Of a DNA stretch of 64,000 nucleotides, positions 38,075 through 51,900 are shown in pieces (positions within the stretch are counted from its first letter, which is position 1; each line of letters starts with the position of its first letter). The stretch is taken from contig CM034546.1 in NCBI GenBank assembly GCA_020055645.1, forward strand, positions 128,857,875 to 128,921,874. The letters run 5' to 3'. The position numbers and the translations under genes were made by a program. The notes beneath the pieces were generated by a model. The model saw nothing but the letters and a program-made list of their open reading frames with translations, was not told the origin of the DNA and did no database searches. The DNA comes from Tomocerus qinae. Taxonomy: Eukaryota; Arthropoda; Collembola; Entomobryomorpha; Tomoceridae.

Positions 38075-38540
38075 ATTAATACATGATAATTCTATTAGTG
38101 TTCTTGCAGGCGGTTGGCATATAGGCACAATTAATTGATCATTGAAATATAAAATTGCCAATTTTATGTGTTTTGCCTATTAAATGGTGTAGAGGTAAGG
38201 ATACATTTACTTCGTAATTCATTTCGTCTAATAACTATCAATAATAATACATAATAAATATATAAAAATTTCAAGGGTGCATAATTCTGAGTCGACGATA
38301 CAGTTATATGCACATTATATGTAGTTATATGCTAAGGTAATTGATTTTTACTGCGAAATTGATGTATCTCAATATCAAAGAGCAAATTGGCAACATTCCT
38401 TGACAATTTTTGTTTATTAAGTTTACGGTAATTTGATTTCATTTGAACATTTCATTTGAATGTAAACTCCAACCAATCCTACAAAGAATACTAATTTATA
38501 TCGCATTTCCGTAGAGTGTGACAAATTTACAAACTTCCTA

Positions 38541-41332
38541 ATGGCGTCTAGGCTTGACTTTGTTATTATTTGTGTATTGTACATTCCTCTATTTGTTAAG
38601 GCAAGAGACGCCAAATCGATATCAATTGTTTGTGTTTTGAATGAAAGAGATTTCGCCATTAGTAAGACAAAGGTTTGTTTTCTAAGCAATATTAAATTTA
38701 AAAGATTAATACAAACGAGTTGCTAAGTAATCAAAAAACTGCACCGACTTTTTATACCAATATGTAACAAATGGTTAACTATACTACTAAAACACGAAGC
38801 CTTTTTCATTATGATTTAGTTAATCAATAACATTGCCCTAAAATTGGATTATTTTATATCTGGGAAATAAAGGTGACAAAAATATGGTTTAGAATAAATT
38901 TAACACCATTTGGGCGATTTCTCAATGATATTTATAAACGTGCCTTCACTTTATTATTGAAAACCATGTTTTAATGCTACTGGATATCACTGTCGTTCAC
39001 GTACAAATTTACTATAACCACAATCTCACCTGGCCATTAAATGTTTTTTGTTTCAACAGCAAACTTGGGATGATGCTAAGAGAACATGTGAACGATCTGG
39101 ACTATCACTTTTGGTCATTGAGTCTCAAGAAGAAAATGAAATTTTGAATATGTCTCCTCGTTTTAAAGAAAGCGGTGAAAAATATACAAACAAAATTAAC
39201 ATTATGACGACAACATACCGGCCTAGCCTATCCTCTATCTAATAATTTCATTCAAAATTCGAGGGGGGGGGGGGGGAGAATGCTCGAAGAATTTTTACGG
39301 TTTTTAGCGAAGCATTTCTATATCTTTCTCAATTTCTGGGGGGCGCCGGAGCCACGTGTCCTGTTGACCCTCGCTGCGGCCTTGAAAGAATATCAATCAT
39401 AAAATACATTTTAAATTTAAAAAATGATAAGCAATTAAGAATGCCTTTGATTTTATTTGTAACAGCCGATTATTTAGATGCAAGTTACTGGAGCGGAGCA
39501 ATATTTACTTCCACCAATTACTTAATACTATTATGGGAACCCTTAAAAAAGGCTATTCCCGAAAATAATGGCCATGGCATTGTAAAAGTGTGGTCGGATG
39601 GTGAACCAAAAGATGACTCCAACCTCGTCAAAGAGATTTGCGTTGATATGAAATTTCCTGGAACGACACCAATTTGGTCCGCATCGGACTGTGATTCAAA
39701 AAAATTCTTCATCTGCATGAGACCGTTGTAAGATCTTATTTCAATACTCACAAAATTATGGAATTTCTGAATGACCGAAACAATTGACGGCCAATTTCTA
39801 TACTTATCACCAATTAAATAGTTTAAATAATGACAATTAGTAGACTTTTTCACAGACATGGCATTTATTTCATTTTTCAGGAAATATTTCGCGAAAAATG
39901 AAATAAATGAAATTTTTGAAATTAATGGAATAAATTAAACGCGCATGTGTATAGACATGTGCAGTTAATTTATTTCACTTGAAATAAATTGAAATAAATG
40001 CCATGTACCCTATTTATTTCATTTATTTCAAATATTTCATTTTTCAAGGAAAGCACAAGTGAAATATTTCGCGAAATATTTCAAAAATTTCACCTATTTA
40101 TTTCAAGCGAAATATTTCAAGTTGTATGTCTGCTTTTTCATGACAATAATTCCGACGATATTGTGAAACAATTTTTTCCAACATTTAATTTTTTTTAAAT
40201 GTATTTCAATAATTACTTAGACAGATGAGGGGAACTGTAGGTTGTGGGAATTTACCTCAAGTGAAAATTTTCGAATCATTCCCATCAGACAATGATGTTG
40301 GACATGTTGGATTTGGAGTTGACGGTTGCCGTTCAATAGTACGTTATGATTATAATACAGAGGATTTGATCTACGAAACAATTTAGCTGTATCATTCAGC
40401 AACCAAAATTTATCCCTGATTTGTTTTAGAACCTACGAGTAAACAGAATGAAGGCCCGAGGGGAGGAGACTCGGAGACAAACAACAATAAAGAAAAGGAA
40501 AGAGTATCTTGCTGAATACGAACAATTAGAATTGGACAAGCAGGTAAGTGGCCTAAGTTAACGTGTGGTCAACAGCTGTTGTAGTTTGATTGATTATTTG
40601 GGTAATTAGTTGCAAGCTCTCCAAATAATTTCCAGTTACCTTTTTCAGGAATGGGAAATTCCTGTATGGGAGTATTTTGTAATGGGTCTGTCTGAAAGTT
40701 TTTGAAATTTGTCTTTTATTTTGAAAGGCAAAAGCCCAGATCGAGTTCGTTAATGGGTCAAATCGGCCGCACCCCCCCCCGTCTGGGGGAAGTGAGTAAC
40801 TTTGGTTCTGACAGCTGTACTGGTGCTTGTTAGGAAGCAGTATGATTCAAAACCTCAATACTATTGTAACGACCCTCTTAGATAACAAGCCCATATATGG
40901 ATGTACGTGTTGTAGTGTGTTCCCAATTGGATAAGCGCTTATATGCAATGCGTATTAAATACACTAAATGAACTCCACTTTTAGTTAATTATTGGCTTAT
41001 TTCGAAATCAACCCAAAAAATATTGCCACAGAAATATTTTATTAGTAACAGCACTGGTGGCCTAGTAAATAAATAAATATAATGAAAATATTGACAGTCT
41101 CCGCTATAATGATATAATTATGAAAATTGACGCATTGTGAATTGTGATTATATTTTCGTAGCTGAAGTGGAACAATAACAGCTCATCATCATCACCAGGA
41201 ATTCCAGGAAAATTCACCCCAATTAAAGTGGATGTCCCATCCGAGTCGGTTGCAGTTACTTCAGCAACCCCTTCTCATGTTGGCAACTTTTCGTCTGGAC
41301 ATTCAAGAAGAATTATGATTGAATTTAACTAA
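38541..41332 (+). CDS. Secreted single-CTLD protein with a long charged tail (about 303 aa)
   Basis: Exons 38541-38672, 39060-39174, 39466-39727, 40221-40338, 40430-40543 and 41162-41332 join in phase (912 bases). Signal peptide residues 1 to about 21 (FVIICVLYIPLFVKA). CTLD residues about 28-169: IVCVLNERDF, TWDDAKRTCERSGLSLLVIE, SDGEPKDD, WSASDCDSKKFFICMRP. The tail has GCGNLPQVKIFESF, then a basic helix (MKARGEETRRQ...EYEQLELDKQ) and a Ser/Pro-rich end. For exon 4, the acceptor acttag before 40221 is chosen; the alternative acag four bases on would give an immediate stop. It is a tandem paralog of the 35.2-kb gene. A hAT-like element sits in intron 3 (39853-40132). Probably secreted and recognition-related. 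Confidence 0.83.
39853..40132. mobile_element. hAT-like MITE, CAGACATGGCATTTATTTC family, with perfect target duplication
   Basis: Starts cagacatggcatttatttc and ends gttgtatgtctg. The octamer ctttttca flanks both sides (39845-39852 and 40133-40140). The interior is almost entirely gaaataaatg/catttatttc words. A truncated relative lies at about 37,771-37,944, ending gaaattaatgccctgtctg. Confidence 0.85.
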
Positions 41333-41672
41333 TATTAACTAATAGTATTAATTAACTTAACTTAATTAGTACCTTGCACTTGCACCCGCCCACCAATATA
41401 GTACACACACTCATTACTCCTTCCCGTTGTCTCTTCCTTTTCAATTCAGCAATTAATGCTCTATTATTTAAACGTCTACCAAAGGTCAAAATGGTTTAAC
41501 TCTAAATTGAAAGGATATTATGCTATAAAAATGATTTCGAAAGTGAAAATGATTTCAAATTGAAGATTCTTCGACTAATTTAGTCCTTAGAATTCTTTTA
41601 AAATTAAAGAATGGAGTATATTTTGATTTTTGAAAATAGAAATTTAAGTCATTTTCTGCCGCTTTCGCACCA

Positions 41673-42110
41673 TAGTCTAGACCTTAACGGATATCGCCAT
41701 AGTCTTGACCTTAACGGATATCGCCATAGTCTTGACCTTAACGGATATCGTCATAGTCTTGACCTTAACGGATATCGCCATAGTCTTGACCTTAATGGAT
41801 ATCGCCATAGTCTTGACCTTAACGGGTATTGCCATAGTCTTTACCTTAACGGGTATTGCCATAGTCTTTACCTTAACAGGTTTATAGTCTTGACTTTAAC
41901 GGGTTTCGCCATAGTCTTAACCTTAACGGGTTTAAAATCTTGACTTTAACGGGTTTCGCCATAGCGTTGACCTTAACGGGTATCGCCATATGTAGTCTTG
42001 ACCTTAACGGGTATCGCTATAGTATTAACCATAACGGGTATCGCCATATGTAGTCTTGACCTTAACGGGTATCGCTATAGTATTAACCATAACGGGTATC
42101 GCCATAATCA
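41673..42110. repeat. 27-bp minisatellite (catagtcttgaccttaacgg...)
   Basis: About 14 imperfect copies of a 27-bp unit just downstream of the lectin gene ending at 41332. Open frames through it (HSLDLNGYR repeats) are by-products of the 27-base period and not a supported gene. Confidence 0.85.
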
Positions 42111-42194
42111 AGACCGGAGTGAAAGACTTGTCAAGTTTGTTAATTGAGAAATCGTTCGCCACAAGTACGCCGTTGATTCTTAAATAATAGGTTA

Positions 42195-42380
42195 AAGACC
42201 AGTTTACTAATGCGGGAGGACCAGTTGGTAAAGACCAGTTTACCTTTGGCAGTAGGACCAGTTGATATTTAGCAAGACCAGTTTACTAACGCGGGAGGAC
42301 CAGTTGGTAATTTACTAAGACCAGTTTACTTTTGGCCGTAGGACCAGTTGGTTTTTAGCAAGACCAGTTTACTAGCACCA
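42195..42380. repeat. Imperfect tandem repeat of agaccagtttac/aggaccagttgg
   Basis: Three to four alternating copies of gaccagtttac and ggaccagttgg segments. Non-coding. Confidence 0.75.
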
Positions 42381-42584
42381 ATTTACATGACACCGAAAAA
42401 TATTATACAGTAGTAATAGAAACGAAAGTTAACGTTTTACTATTCCTAGGATAGTACTAGCTCTCAAACTTTTTGGTTTTTGCCACCTTTCTATGTTACC
42501 AATTTGCCAAGTTTGCATGTTACTATTTATATGGGAGTGTTTTAATAATGTTATGTTTAATTATCTTGTAGATGAGTTGTGAAG

Positions 42585-43145
42585 CCTAAACCTAAACCTG
42601 GGGAAGGATCTTTCATCCCTGACTCAGATCGAACAAATTGGCTTGTGGGGCAGCAAAATATGACGCGATTCGATTGTTTTATTCGTTTTTAAGTCTGAAA
42701 AGGAACTTATTTCACGCCCAACATATGGAATGTGGTTGTCTTCTTATCCAACCAATGAATATCTTTACGGCAACTTCTACAGGTTGCTAAGAAAATATGA
42801 CAAAATCTCTCTTACTGCAGAATTTATTGCTTACAAAACTATCCATCCCTGCCAAATTCATTCCCGATTCGGGAGATATTATTGAAGGGGAAATTAATCA
42901 GAAGACGCCCATTATTTTACAGTGACCCAACCCCCTTACATCACGGAATCAAAACCCGGGTATTTAAAATCTTTCCGAATCTCTGCAATTTTCCCGTTGA
43001 ATGGTTTCCATAGAAAGACGAAGACTAACTCTTCATCACCAGAAACTATTGAATTCATAATAGATCCAACTGTGTTAGGATCTTTTATGCCCGAAAATGA
43101 TCCAACATCTTCATATTCAGGACAATTGGTCCTGAATAGGCTAGT
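42585..43145 (+). pseudogene. Broken copy of the FIPDS-repeat exon
   Basis: Aligns by eye to 51040-51570: SFIPDSDRTNW, then PTYGMW, KFIPDSGDIIEGEINQ and PPYITESKPGYLKSF can be read, but in different frames with stops between them. A relic of the last three-exon part of the 46-54 kb gene is completed by the terminal-exon relic at 45156-45207. The similarity stops near 43,140, where unrelated sequence begins. Confidence 0.8.
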
Positions 43146-45155
43146 ATTCGTTGATATGAGCATGATAGTCCACTAATTCTGTAAGGGGAAAATGGGCACT
43201 CGTACTGTTGAGCCCATTTCCCCTCCATCCCCGACTTGCCTAAGCAGCTTCAGCATGCTCACCGGTTTCGGGCATGGTCAAGTGGGTTAGTCCCGGAGTG
43301 TAGAGAGTAGTCTGGGCACTCCTGTGCCAGACTAATACTTGGGTTGTGCTCTATGTATGATTGTGGTATGATTGTGTGCGTAAATGAAACTGAATGAAAG
43401 AACACAGAGTAGTTAAGGAGCGAATGTTTATTTGACCTGGACTTTGTCTCCTGGTCAGATTCGGAATGAATGTAATTCCTGGATGCATGTTGTAATACAT
43501 CAATTGTGTGTTTGTGTTGTATGATTGTATGGGTGGAAATAGGTAAGGTACACAGGTAAGTTATAGATTACTTGTAAATAGTATTAAGGATAGGTATTAG
43601 TATTAGATAGGTAGGGAGATGAGGATGGCGACATGCAGATCGCCTAGGTGTAAGGGGTGGAGATAAGCTGCGGAGACATGGGCATGCATGGCTCCTGCAA
43701 TTCTTGCACATAAAGTTGTACATCCTTCAGTGGGTACTCCATTTTTGCAACGAGTTACTTATAGTGATGTTTTACTACCACTAGCATTCAGGTTTCAAAA
43801 CTAGTATTCTTAGTGCCATTTTTGCAGTGCTAATGATAAATGGTTTATTAATTTCATGTTTTAATTGTTAAGTCTGTGAGGACTCTTTTTGAATACCTCA
43901 CTTTTGGTAAGGTAAATTTCCCTTATTTCCCTAGTATTCTAAATTCCCTTATTTAGCTATGATTTTTTCCAGCCGCATGTGCATATCTTGCATCACACTT
44001 ATGCAAGTGCGCATGAGACTGGAATTTGGCCTTCCACTTCGGTCGTTCCACCTGAACTTTCCTGTCTTTTCTTCCAACCTTCCTCTTCTCCTATCAACCC
44101 ATTTGAATATTTCTAAGTTTATTTAAGCTCTGAGCTCTCCGTTTAGAACTCACTTTATGTCATAATTTTGCCCAATTCACTTTGCTCTGCAAACTGACTT
44201 GCTTGTTTCTTTCTGCTCCACTGGACAGACTAGACAACTCACCACTTTCGACTCGCCCTTCTAAAGGCCGGGGTAAGTTGACCATATTTGGTTTTTAATT
44301 AGCTTTTGTGCCGTAGCACGAGCCGAAATTTTATTTTTGTGAAGAGCGAAACCCCTCTTCATTCAGGTTAAGTTAATTATACATATTTCAACCCGACAAA
44401 GGTGACTAAGGTTTGGTTTACCGTGGCTCTACTTCTGTCGAGCCAAATCTCCCTTCGTCGAGTCGCGTACGAGCCACTCTTCTCCTAATCCTTCGTGTTG
44501 GTCATTTTGGCCAACACGAAATTATTATTCTCTTCACTTCATTTCTGCTAATTTAATTTTTCCTCCTTCTTCAGGCAAAGTGTTTCCTTATAATAAACAC
44601 GGGTTATCCGGCTTTCGGACCCCCTAGGGCTACCTAAGTGTTTCCTAAAAATTACCTATCCTATTTTGGGGAAATCAAGTCTTTTGGGGTAACTCGAATG
44701 TATTTTTGGGAGGGTTAATTACTCAGTATTTTGTACAACCCAAAAATAGTACTCACCCTTCCTGCCATTTTGACGTATTTTGTTGAATACGATATTATTG
44801 TGTATTTATTTATTGCATATGCGTTATATTTCATTCACCATAATATAATATTATTTTGATCTTGCATCGACTTATTCATTTTATGTGCTAAGTGGAAATA
44901 AGGAACGAACTAATAGCCCAGAAAATCATACAAATAATCTATTCTTATCATAAGATATTACTTTCTGGAAGTATTTGTAGGCCCATAGGTAAAAGACAGC
45001 GCTGGTGCATTCTAATCATCGTTTTACCTAAGGACCTCACAAGTCAATCTATTCTATTGAATGTAAAACGTCAATACCTGATTGTAAATATTTAGATTGG
45101 AAATATTCATTTAAACGTAGTTTCTAATCTTGTTTCAATTGCATCAGTCTTTTAG
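43146..45155. other. Unrelated, less AT-rich insertion inside the pseudogene
   Basis: Sequence from about 43,173 (tgtaaggggaaaatggg) to about 44,775 has a different composition from its surroundings, with an aataaa-type signal near 44,592. It could be a solo LTR or another retroelement piece, but I found no matching target duplication or coding domain. No gene is supported. Confidence 0.3.
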
Positions 45156-45207
45156 GGAACAGCTCTCGACTGTTAGTACTCCTGTCCAAGTCAACTGGGA
45201 GTTAGCG
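45156..45207 (+). pseudogene. Relic of the lectin gene's terminal exon
   Basis: After ctttttag, reads EQLSTVSTPVQVNWE; the intact terminal exon at 54238-54280 reads EQRPTASTPVQIN then stop. The stop codon is changed here. With the relic at 42.6 kb it marks a decayed paralog. Confidence 0.7.
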
Positions 45208-45959
45208 TTGATCTCCTAGAAGCCGTGAAAACAAATCACCAATAACCTTAAAGTATTAAACAATTATGTATTGATAGAAATATAATTTTCGTGTTTAAAA
45301 ATTTTAATTTGTAAGGCAACAATTTAGTTATTTTTCGTTTTTGCACATCAAGAATATAAAATTATTAAGAACAATAAACAATAAATAGTATCTGATACTA
45401 TTCGAAATAATGAATGAGGTTAAATTCAAGGTTGAATTCTTGTAGATCCATGTTGCTATCATCTTTAAATGTCATTTGTGTTTGTCATGCTTTTTAGTCC
45501 TTAATATCAACTAGAATACGATTAATGAAGTCCACATTTTATTAAATTTATAGAATTGTATATTATTTCATAGTTTGAGTTTGTAAATTAAAAAAAATAT
45601 TTTGTTGTCATGTAATTTTTCTCGTTTATCGACATAGTCTAGGCTGCGTTGAAAACAGATTTGTATCAATAGGTATTCGTTGGGTATTCGTTCAGTTTAA
45701 TGCGAAGACAATAGACAATAATAATAGTAATCTTCTGAAATCACAAACGCAATCACATTGGGCGGCATAATAAATGTTTCTATATTGCTGTGAATGGCTG
45801 AGCGTTAAAAAGCTCATGATAGTAATATGCGATGAATCATAAAACGAATGTTGTATTATTCCATTATTTTTCTTTATTTTGTGCTTAATTCAAAATTCTA
45901 AAACCAGATTGAAGATTGAATGCAAATCGGAACAGTAATATACTTTAGCTTATTTTACA
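45208..45959. other. Intergenic stretch upstream of lectin gene 5
   Basis: AT-rich, no gene seen; must hold the promoter of the gene starting at 45960. Confidence 0.35.
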
Positions 45960-48900
45960 ATGACATTTACATCACTTGTATTTCTTACTGCTACAACAAC
46001 ATGGGCTTTGTCTGGTAACTAAATTTTAAACCTTAAAACTGAAAAATTTTTAATTTTTCATTCTTCAACAATTTGGAGCTAGGAAATTATTTCATTTTCA
46101 TTCAAACTATTTATCTTTTAAAATTCTAAACGGAAATAATATTTTGGATTTAGATATTTCTTTTCTGTTCTATTTTGGGGATAATTTTTCAAAAAATAAG
46201 AGAAACCATCAATATTAATATTACCTATACTAGAATGAGTTATATTTAAATAATTTTATACTTTTATGAAAATTAATAATCACCACTTAATAATTATTAT
46301 ATTACATAAAATGCATTTATATTTAAAAAATGTATAATCATGATACATATTGTACACATGACTACATGTAGTAGGCACTACGCCGACTGCACCTGAACGT
46401 GAACCACTGCATCTGTCACCCGCTGCGTAATATTTTTGTTTACTTAAATTATTATTAACACTAATGATTACCTTATTAAAACTGACTCAATAATAAAAAT
46501 TTGGACCAATGATAGAATTCTTACTTATTATGATCTGATTTTGCATCTGTTTTCAGTAATGCCAAGAGTAATACACTTCAAGTCAAATGCAGGGAACAAA
46601 AAAGAACCTTTTTTGCCTTTTTGTAAAAAAGGTAGGAGTAAGATTTAAAAAAACAGTCCTTTCTTGCCTTTTTTGATGTAGCAGCGTGTCCCATTTACTT
46701 CCACTTTACATGTAAATAAGATAAAAAAGGCAAATGGACTGCTTTTTTAGAAAAGTTAGTACTTTTTACCTTTTTTTGTTCCCTGATCAAATGTGTCAGT
46801 ATCAACAAATTTCACAGGGATTTAATTTTTTCCATTCAACAAAATTTTATAAACTGCTTAATAAACTTTAACCAACAGAGTAAACGCCAAATCGAAATGT
46901 ATTGGTGCAACCTGGATCCCCCATTATGTTGTAAAAAGTTCAGGATCTACAGTTAATATGACCTATACTCAACATAATATTGCAGTAAGTCAAACTAAAA
47001 ATGATTTATTTATGAGGAAATGGTGTAAGCCGTGGAAACATAATTTTTTAGGGGGTGTTGCGCCCCTCCCGCCCATAACTGGGTATACGCGTTTGTGTAT
47101 AATTTCAATACTCTTCAAATAAATCGAACTAGTAGTTAAATGTGTGGTCTACAATAATAGAGCAAAGGAAACAATTTCCGATAGATTTCCGCGCATTCTC
47201 TGACGAATGAGTTTAAAAATGCTCGTTTTGTATATTTACAGTTGACATGGTTTGAGGCTGCCAGTTGTTGTCAGTATGCGGGTTTAACTCTTGCCAGTAT
47301 CAGCGATAGAAAAGATGTGGAAGGGTACCAGAGGGTCAAGGATGAGCATGCAAGGGATTTCAATGAATTTGGTTGGGTCGGTATACAAGGATTCATCCAG
47401 GAGTGGAGAAATCTTGTAGGAGACTATATCTACGACACTAGTATATTCCAGGAAGAACCACCGGTGAAAGCCTTTGTGGGGGGTTGCAAAGAGTTATTTA
47501 CACAACATGCACCTCCCCTTGTCAGCAACTGGAAACATTGTGACGAAGTAATTGATGAACAGCTGATATGTGAAGAACGTAAGTTTTTATAATATTGTTA
47601 ACGTTTAAAGTCCTTGTTGTTCTCTCTCGGGAGTGATTCAAATATACACTGCATACATTGTGTGCGTTGTAAATTTCGGAAATATATAACATTAGGGAAA
47701 ATTAACCTGATTAATAATTGCCATTTTTGGAATTTCACAGCGGATCCACTGAGACCTTTATTCAACTGTAAGTAATTTTTAAATTTATTCATTCCATACG
47801 CCTTTGAAAAATAAATTCAAAAGAAATCTCCTCCGAACTTTTTTAAAGAAGTATATAATTTTTTTTAATGATGGGATTTAAGCTTGTAATTCTAATTAAC
47901 TAACAGACGATTGTAGAAATGCGTATGACACGAATCCAGGTACATGGAATGAGCCAGAATACTGGTTAGATGTTTTGCGTAATGACAAATGCGATAGTCC
48001 TAGTAAGTTTTAGTTACGAATTCCTATTGTTTACAATTAATGAAAATAATTACAATTGACCTTTAGTCTTCTCATTGTTTAATGAAATTTCGATAAATAT
48101 TCTGACGAAATTAAAATATTTATTAATTTATTACCAGTACAAACTTCATATTATATACTTTTTACATTTCTAGGTGGACCTCCACTTGGATCCGATGCGT
48201 AATATTTTTTTTATTAAATAATTAATTATTGTTAATGATGGTTTAGCACCAAATAATGAATACTTGATGTAGTTACGAAATTAGTTTTGTCCACTTTGGT
48301 CGGAATTAATTTTGTCCACTTTGGTCGAAATCAATTTTGTCCACTTTGGTCGAAATCAATTTTGTCCACTTTGGTCGAAATTAATTTCATCCAGGAAGAA
48401 ATTGATTTTATTCAATTTTAACCATCCATCCTATTTCATCCACCGCAATCCTGATACAAGCACTACAATTACATTACTATATTTTGAAGTCAACTAAAAA
48501 TGCTCAAATAATTCAAATTTAGATAATCAAAAATTCGTGAAAAAAGGTGTTAAATATTGAGCATGCTGCACAATACTCAAAATTGAACACCTGAATAACG
48601 TATATCAAAATCATGGATATATGTGCTTGTATTTAGAATCCAGATATTTTACGAGATGAAATACCCTATGATGACCCAATTAAATTACGTTTTACCTTCG
48701 TTTACTCTGTTGCTTTTAAACAACTAGATTAAATGCTAAAGATAAATGCACGGGTGCTGCCTGGATCAGCAATCATGTTACAAAAGGTTCAGGATCTGTT
48801 GTCAAAATTTCTTATACACAGCAAAATATTGCGGTAAGTTTCTTTAAAAAATGAATTATTTTGTTATACATTATCAGCAAAGTTACGTTTTGTCCGTTCG

Positions 48901-51900
48901 TCCACTAGACATAACCATTTTGTCCGGATAACATCATTTTTTTAAGTGGACAAAAACCATTTTATCCAATTTGCCCACATATATCCGGATACCACAACCC
49001 TGATTATAGGAAGAAATAAAAAGGCTAAAAAGGACGTTTTTTTAAAAAAAATTAGTACCTTTTATCTTCCTTTAATTTTTTGTAAAAAGGTGGTATCTTT
49101 TTGTTTGCTGTAGTCAGTCAGTGACCAGCCTGCTGGTCGGCTAAAATGGCTGGCTAAATTCGCCAGCCGGCTGGTTGAAATTCTTTGTTAGCCAGTGGCT
49201 AAATTGGCCAAAATGGCATAAAATAGCAAAATCGGGCTATGTGAACTGAGAAAAGCAACCTTGGTTTGGCGCAAAATTTAAAAATCATGATTTTTGGCCA
49301 TTTTACCCACTAGCCATTTCAGCCAATTTAGCTGGCTGGTCAAAATCATTTTTAGCCGGCTAAAATTGAACACTGGCTGTAGTCTCTGAAAAGGATTATG
49401 GGTTTGAAAATGCTTGTGTTTGTAGTTTACATGGTTTGAGGCTGCCAGTTGTTGCCAGTTTTCGGGTTTAACTCTTGCCAGTATTACCGATAGAAAAGAT
49501 GTGGAAGGGTACCAGAGGCTCAAGGATGATCATGCAAGGGATTTCAATCAATTTGGTTGGGTCGGAATACATGGATTCGGCAATGATTGGAGAAATCTGA
49601 AGGGGGACTACATCAACGACACTAGTATATTCCAAGAACAACCACCGTTGACAGGGTTTTGGGGAGGCTGCAAAGAGTTATATACACAAAATACACCTCC
49701 CCTTGTCAGCAACTGGAAACATTGTGACGAAGTAATCGATGAACAGCTGATTTGTGAAGAACGTGAGACATACTTACTATTAGCTAACAGGAAATTATTC
49801 GCATTATAGTATGGTGACAATCGTGCTCATCTTGATTCCACTATCCATCCATGCACCATTTAAGATTCCGAAGCCATTTTTATAACATAATATATACATT
49901 TGAAAATCTTTTTAATTTCACAGCTGATCCATTGCAACCTCTTTTCAATTGTGAGTCATATTTTTTTCATTGATCAAATGACTTTGAAATTTAAAAAGTA
50001 TTTATGTTAAACCTGTGTTTGTAATAACTCATAGACGATTGTAGAAATACTTATCCAACGAATCTGGGTACCTGGAATGAGAAATACTATTGGGTGAATG
50101 TCTTGCGTAACGATATTTGCGATAGTATTGGTGAGTTGCAACCTAGACATTTAGTAATTAAAAAAAAAAAAAAATAACAATTAAATATGTGAGTTAGTTA
50201 CTTATTCGATTCCTTTTCTATCAGCAATATTATTATATTGATTGATTACAATTATTCATGCAATTTCAGGGGAAAAAATAGGCACTCCTTTTTTACAAAA
50301 AAGTACTACTTTTTTAAGAAGCAGTCCTTTTTACCTTTTTACATGTAAATAAGGCAATGGGGCACGCCGTTTCATCAGAAAAGGTAAAAAGGCAAAAAGG
50401 GCTCCTTTAAAAAAATCTACTTCTACCTTTTTTATAAAAAAGGCAAAAAAAAGGTCCTATTTTGTTCCCTGTACAATTTCAAAATGGTTAGATTTGGTTT
50501 GGTTAAATATTCTGACGAAATCAGAGTTTAAAAAATAAAGCCAGAACTTCACAGTTATATTAATATTATATTTCTAGGTTGGCCTGGAATTGGATCCGAA
50601 GAGTATGTGAATTATTTTTAATTATAGCTAAATTTTTAATGAATAAAATACCCAAAGTTATCTAAGCTATGGTAGTTTGTAGTTTATAATATAAGAATCT
50701 GTTACCAGCATAGACTAAGTATTCATAGCAGAAAAAAGCTTTTTTCTGCTATAAGACACACAAAGTCCATTTACCAATCTGAAGGCAAATTTGAATGCCA
50801 ATACTGCCAAACTATTGCGCCACGAATTGGCGCCTGTTCTCAAACTCCAATCCACCAGAGGTGGTCATAATTTAGTCATTGTCATTGGCTGTCAACTAAC
50901 CAATAGTAATGATTAAATTATGAGAGATGGCATCAAATATAACAAAGACTTTGGGCATATTAAGCTGTTAAGGCTTAATCTTAGTATATGTGTTACCAGA
51001 TACCCCTTACTATAATAATCTCATTAAATATAATTATAGGGGTATTAAAGGATGGTTTATTCCTGACTCAGATCGAACAAAACTGATTTCAGGACATTTG
51101 AAACCAATGCCTGGAAGTACTGAAACAGTTGTATTCATTTCCGAATCTCCGAATGAATTTGTAGAACGACCAACATATGGAAAATGGTTATCAGAAAAAC
51201 CATTAAAAACTTATCCTTTCGGCAACTTGCACGGATTGTTAAAGCCATATGATAAATTACCTTTTGCTGCAGAATTTTTTACAGACAATTCTATCCCCGC
51301 CAAATTCATTCCTGATTCTGGAGGAGATATTATTGAAGGAGAGATATCTCAACACGAACTCACATTTAAAGTCAATCGACCTCCTTACATCACAGAATCA
51401 ACACCCGGGTACTTAAAACCTCTTCGATTCTCACCAATTCATCCTCTGAATGGCATCCACGGAATAATGAAGCCTTCTTCGTCGCCACAAACTGCTGAAT
51501 TTACTCTAGATTCAACTGTCTTTGGATTTTTCATTCCTGATAGCAAGAAAAAATATCAATTTACAGGACAATTGACCCAAACTTCTCCACCAGAATTTAC
51601 TCTTCTCGGAGCTCTAAAGCTTCCTGAAAACAAAATGCGAGGAGTTTGGAAGCCCCAACTGAGTATGGATCCCCAGGCTATCTCGCATGTCATGTTAATA
51701 TCGGATGAAGTGCCTAATAAGATCTTATTTAAGGAAATCCTCGAAGATGAAGGATACTTCAAGCCTGACACAGAATCCGCCCAACCGTATCAAGGCTACA
51801 TGACCAAAAGCGACCCGAAAGTATTTACATCCAAAGATCAAGAAAATATTTCCCAAGCGATATCAGGAACTTGGCATGAAAACAGCTCACCGGAAGGAAT

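Noticed and set aside
41611..41943. Open frames on both strands reading HSLDLNGYR or MAIPVKVKT repeats
   Set aside because: A 27-bp minisatellite stays open by periodicity; there are no splice partners, signal peptide or conserved domain.
43173..44775. Solo LTR candidate (tgtaagggg... with aataaa near 44,592)
   Set aside because: No convincing end, no matching target duplication and no primer-binding or coding remnant could be found, so it is only noted as an unassigned insertion.
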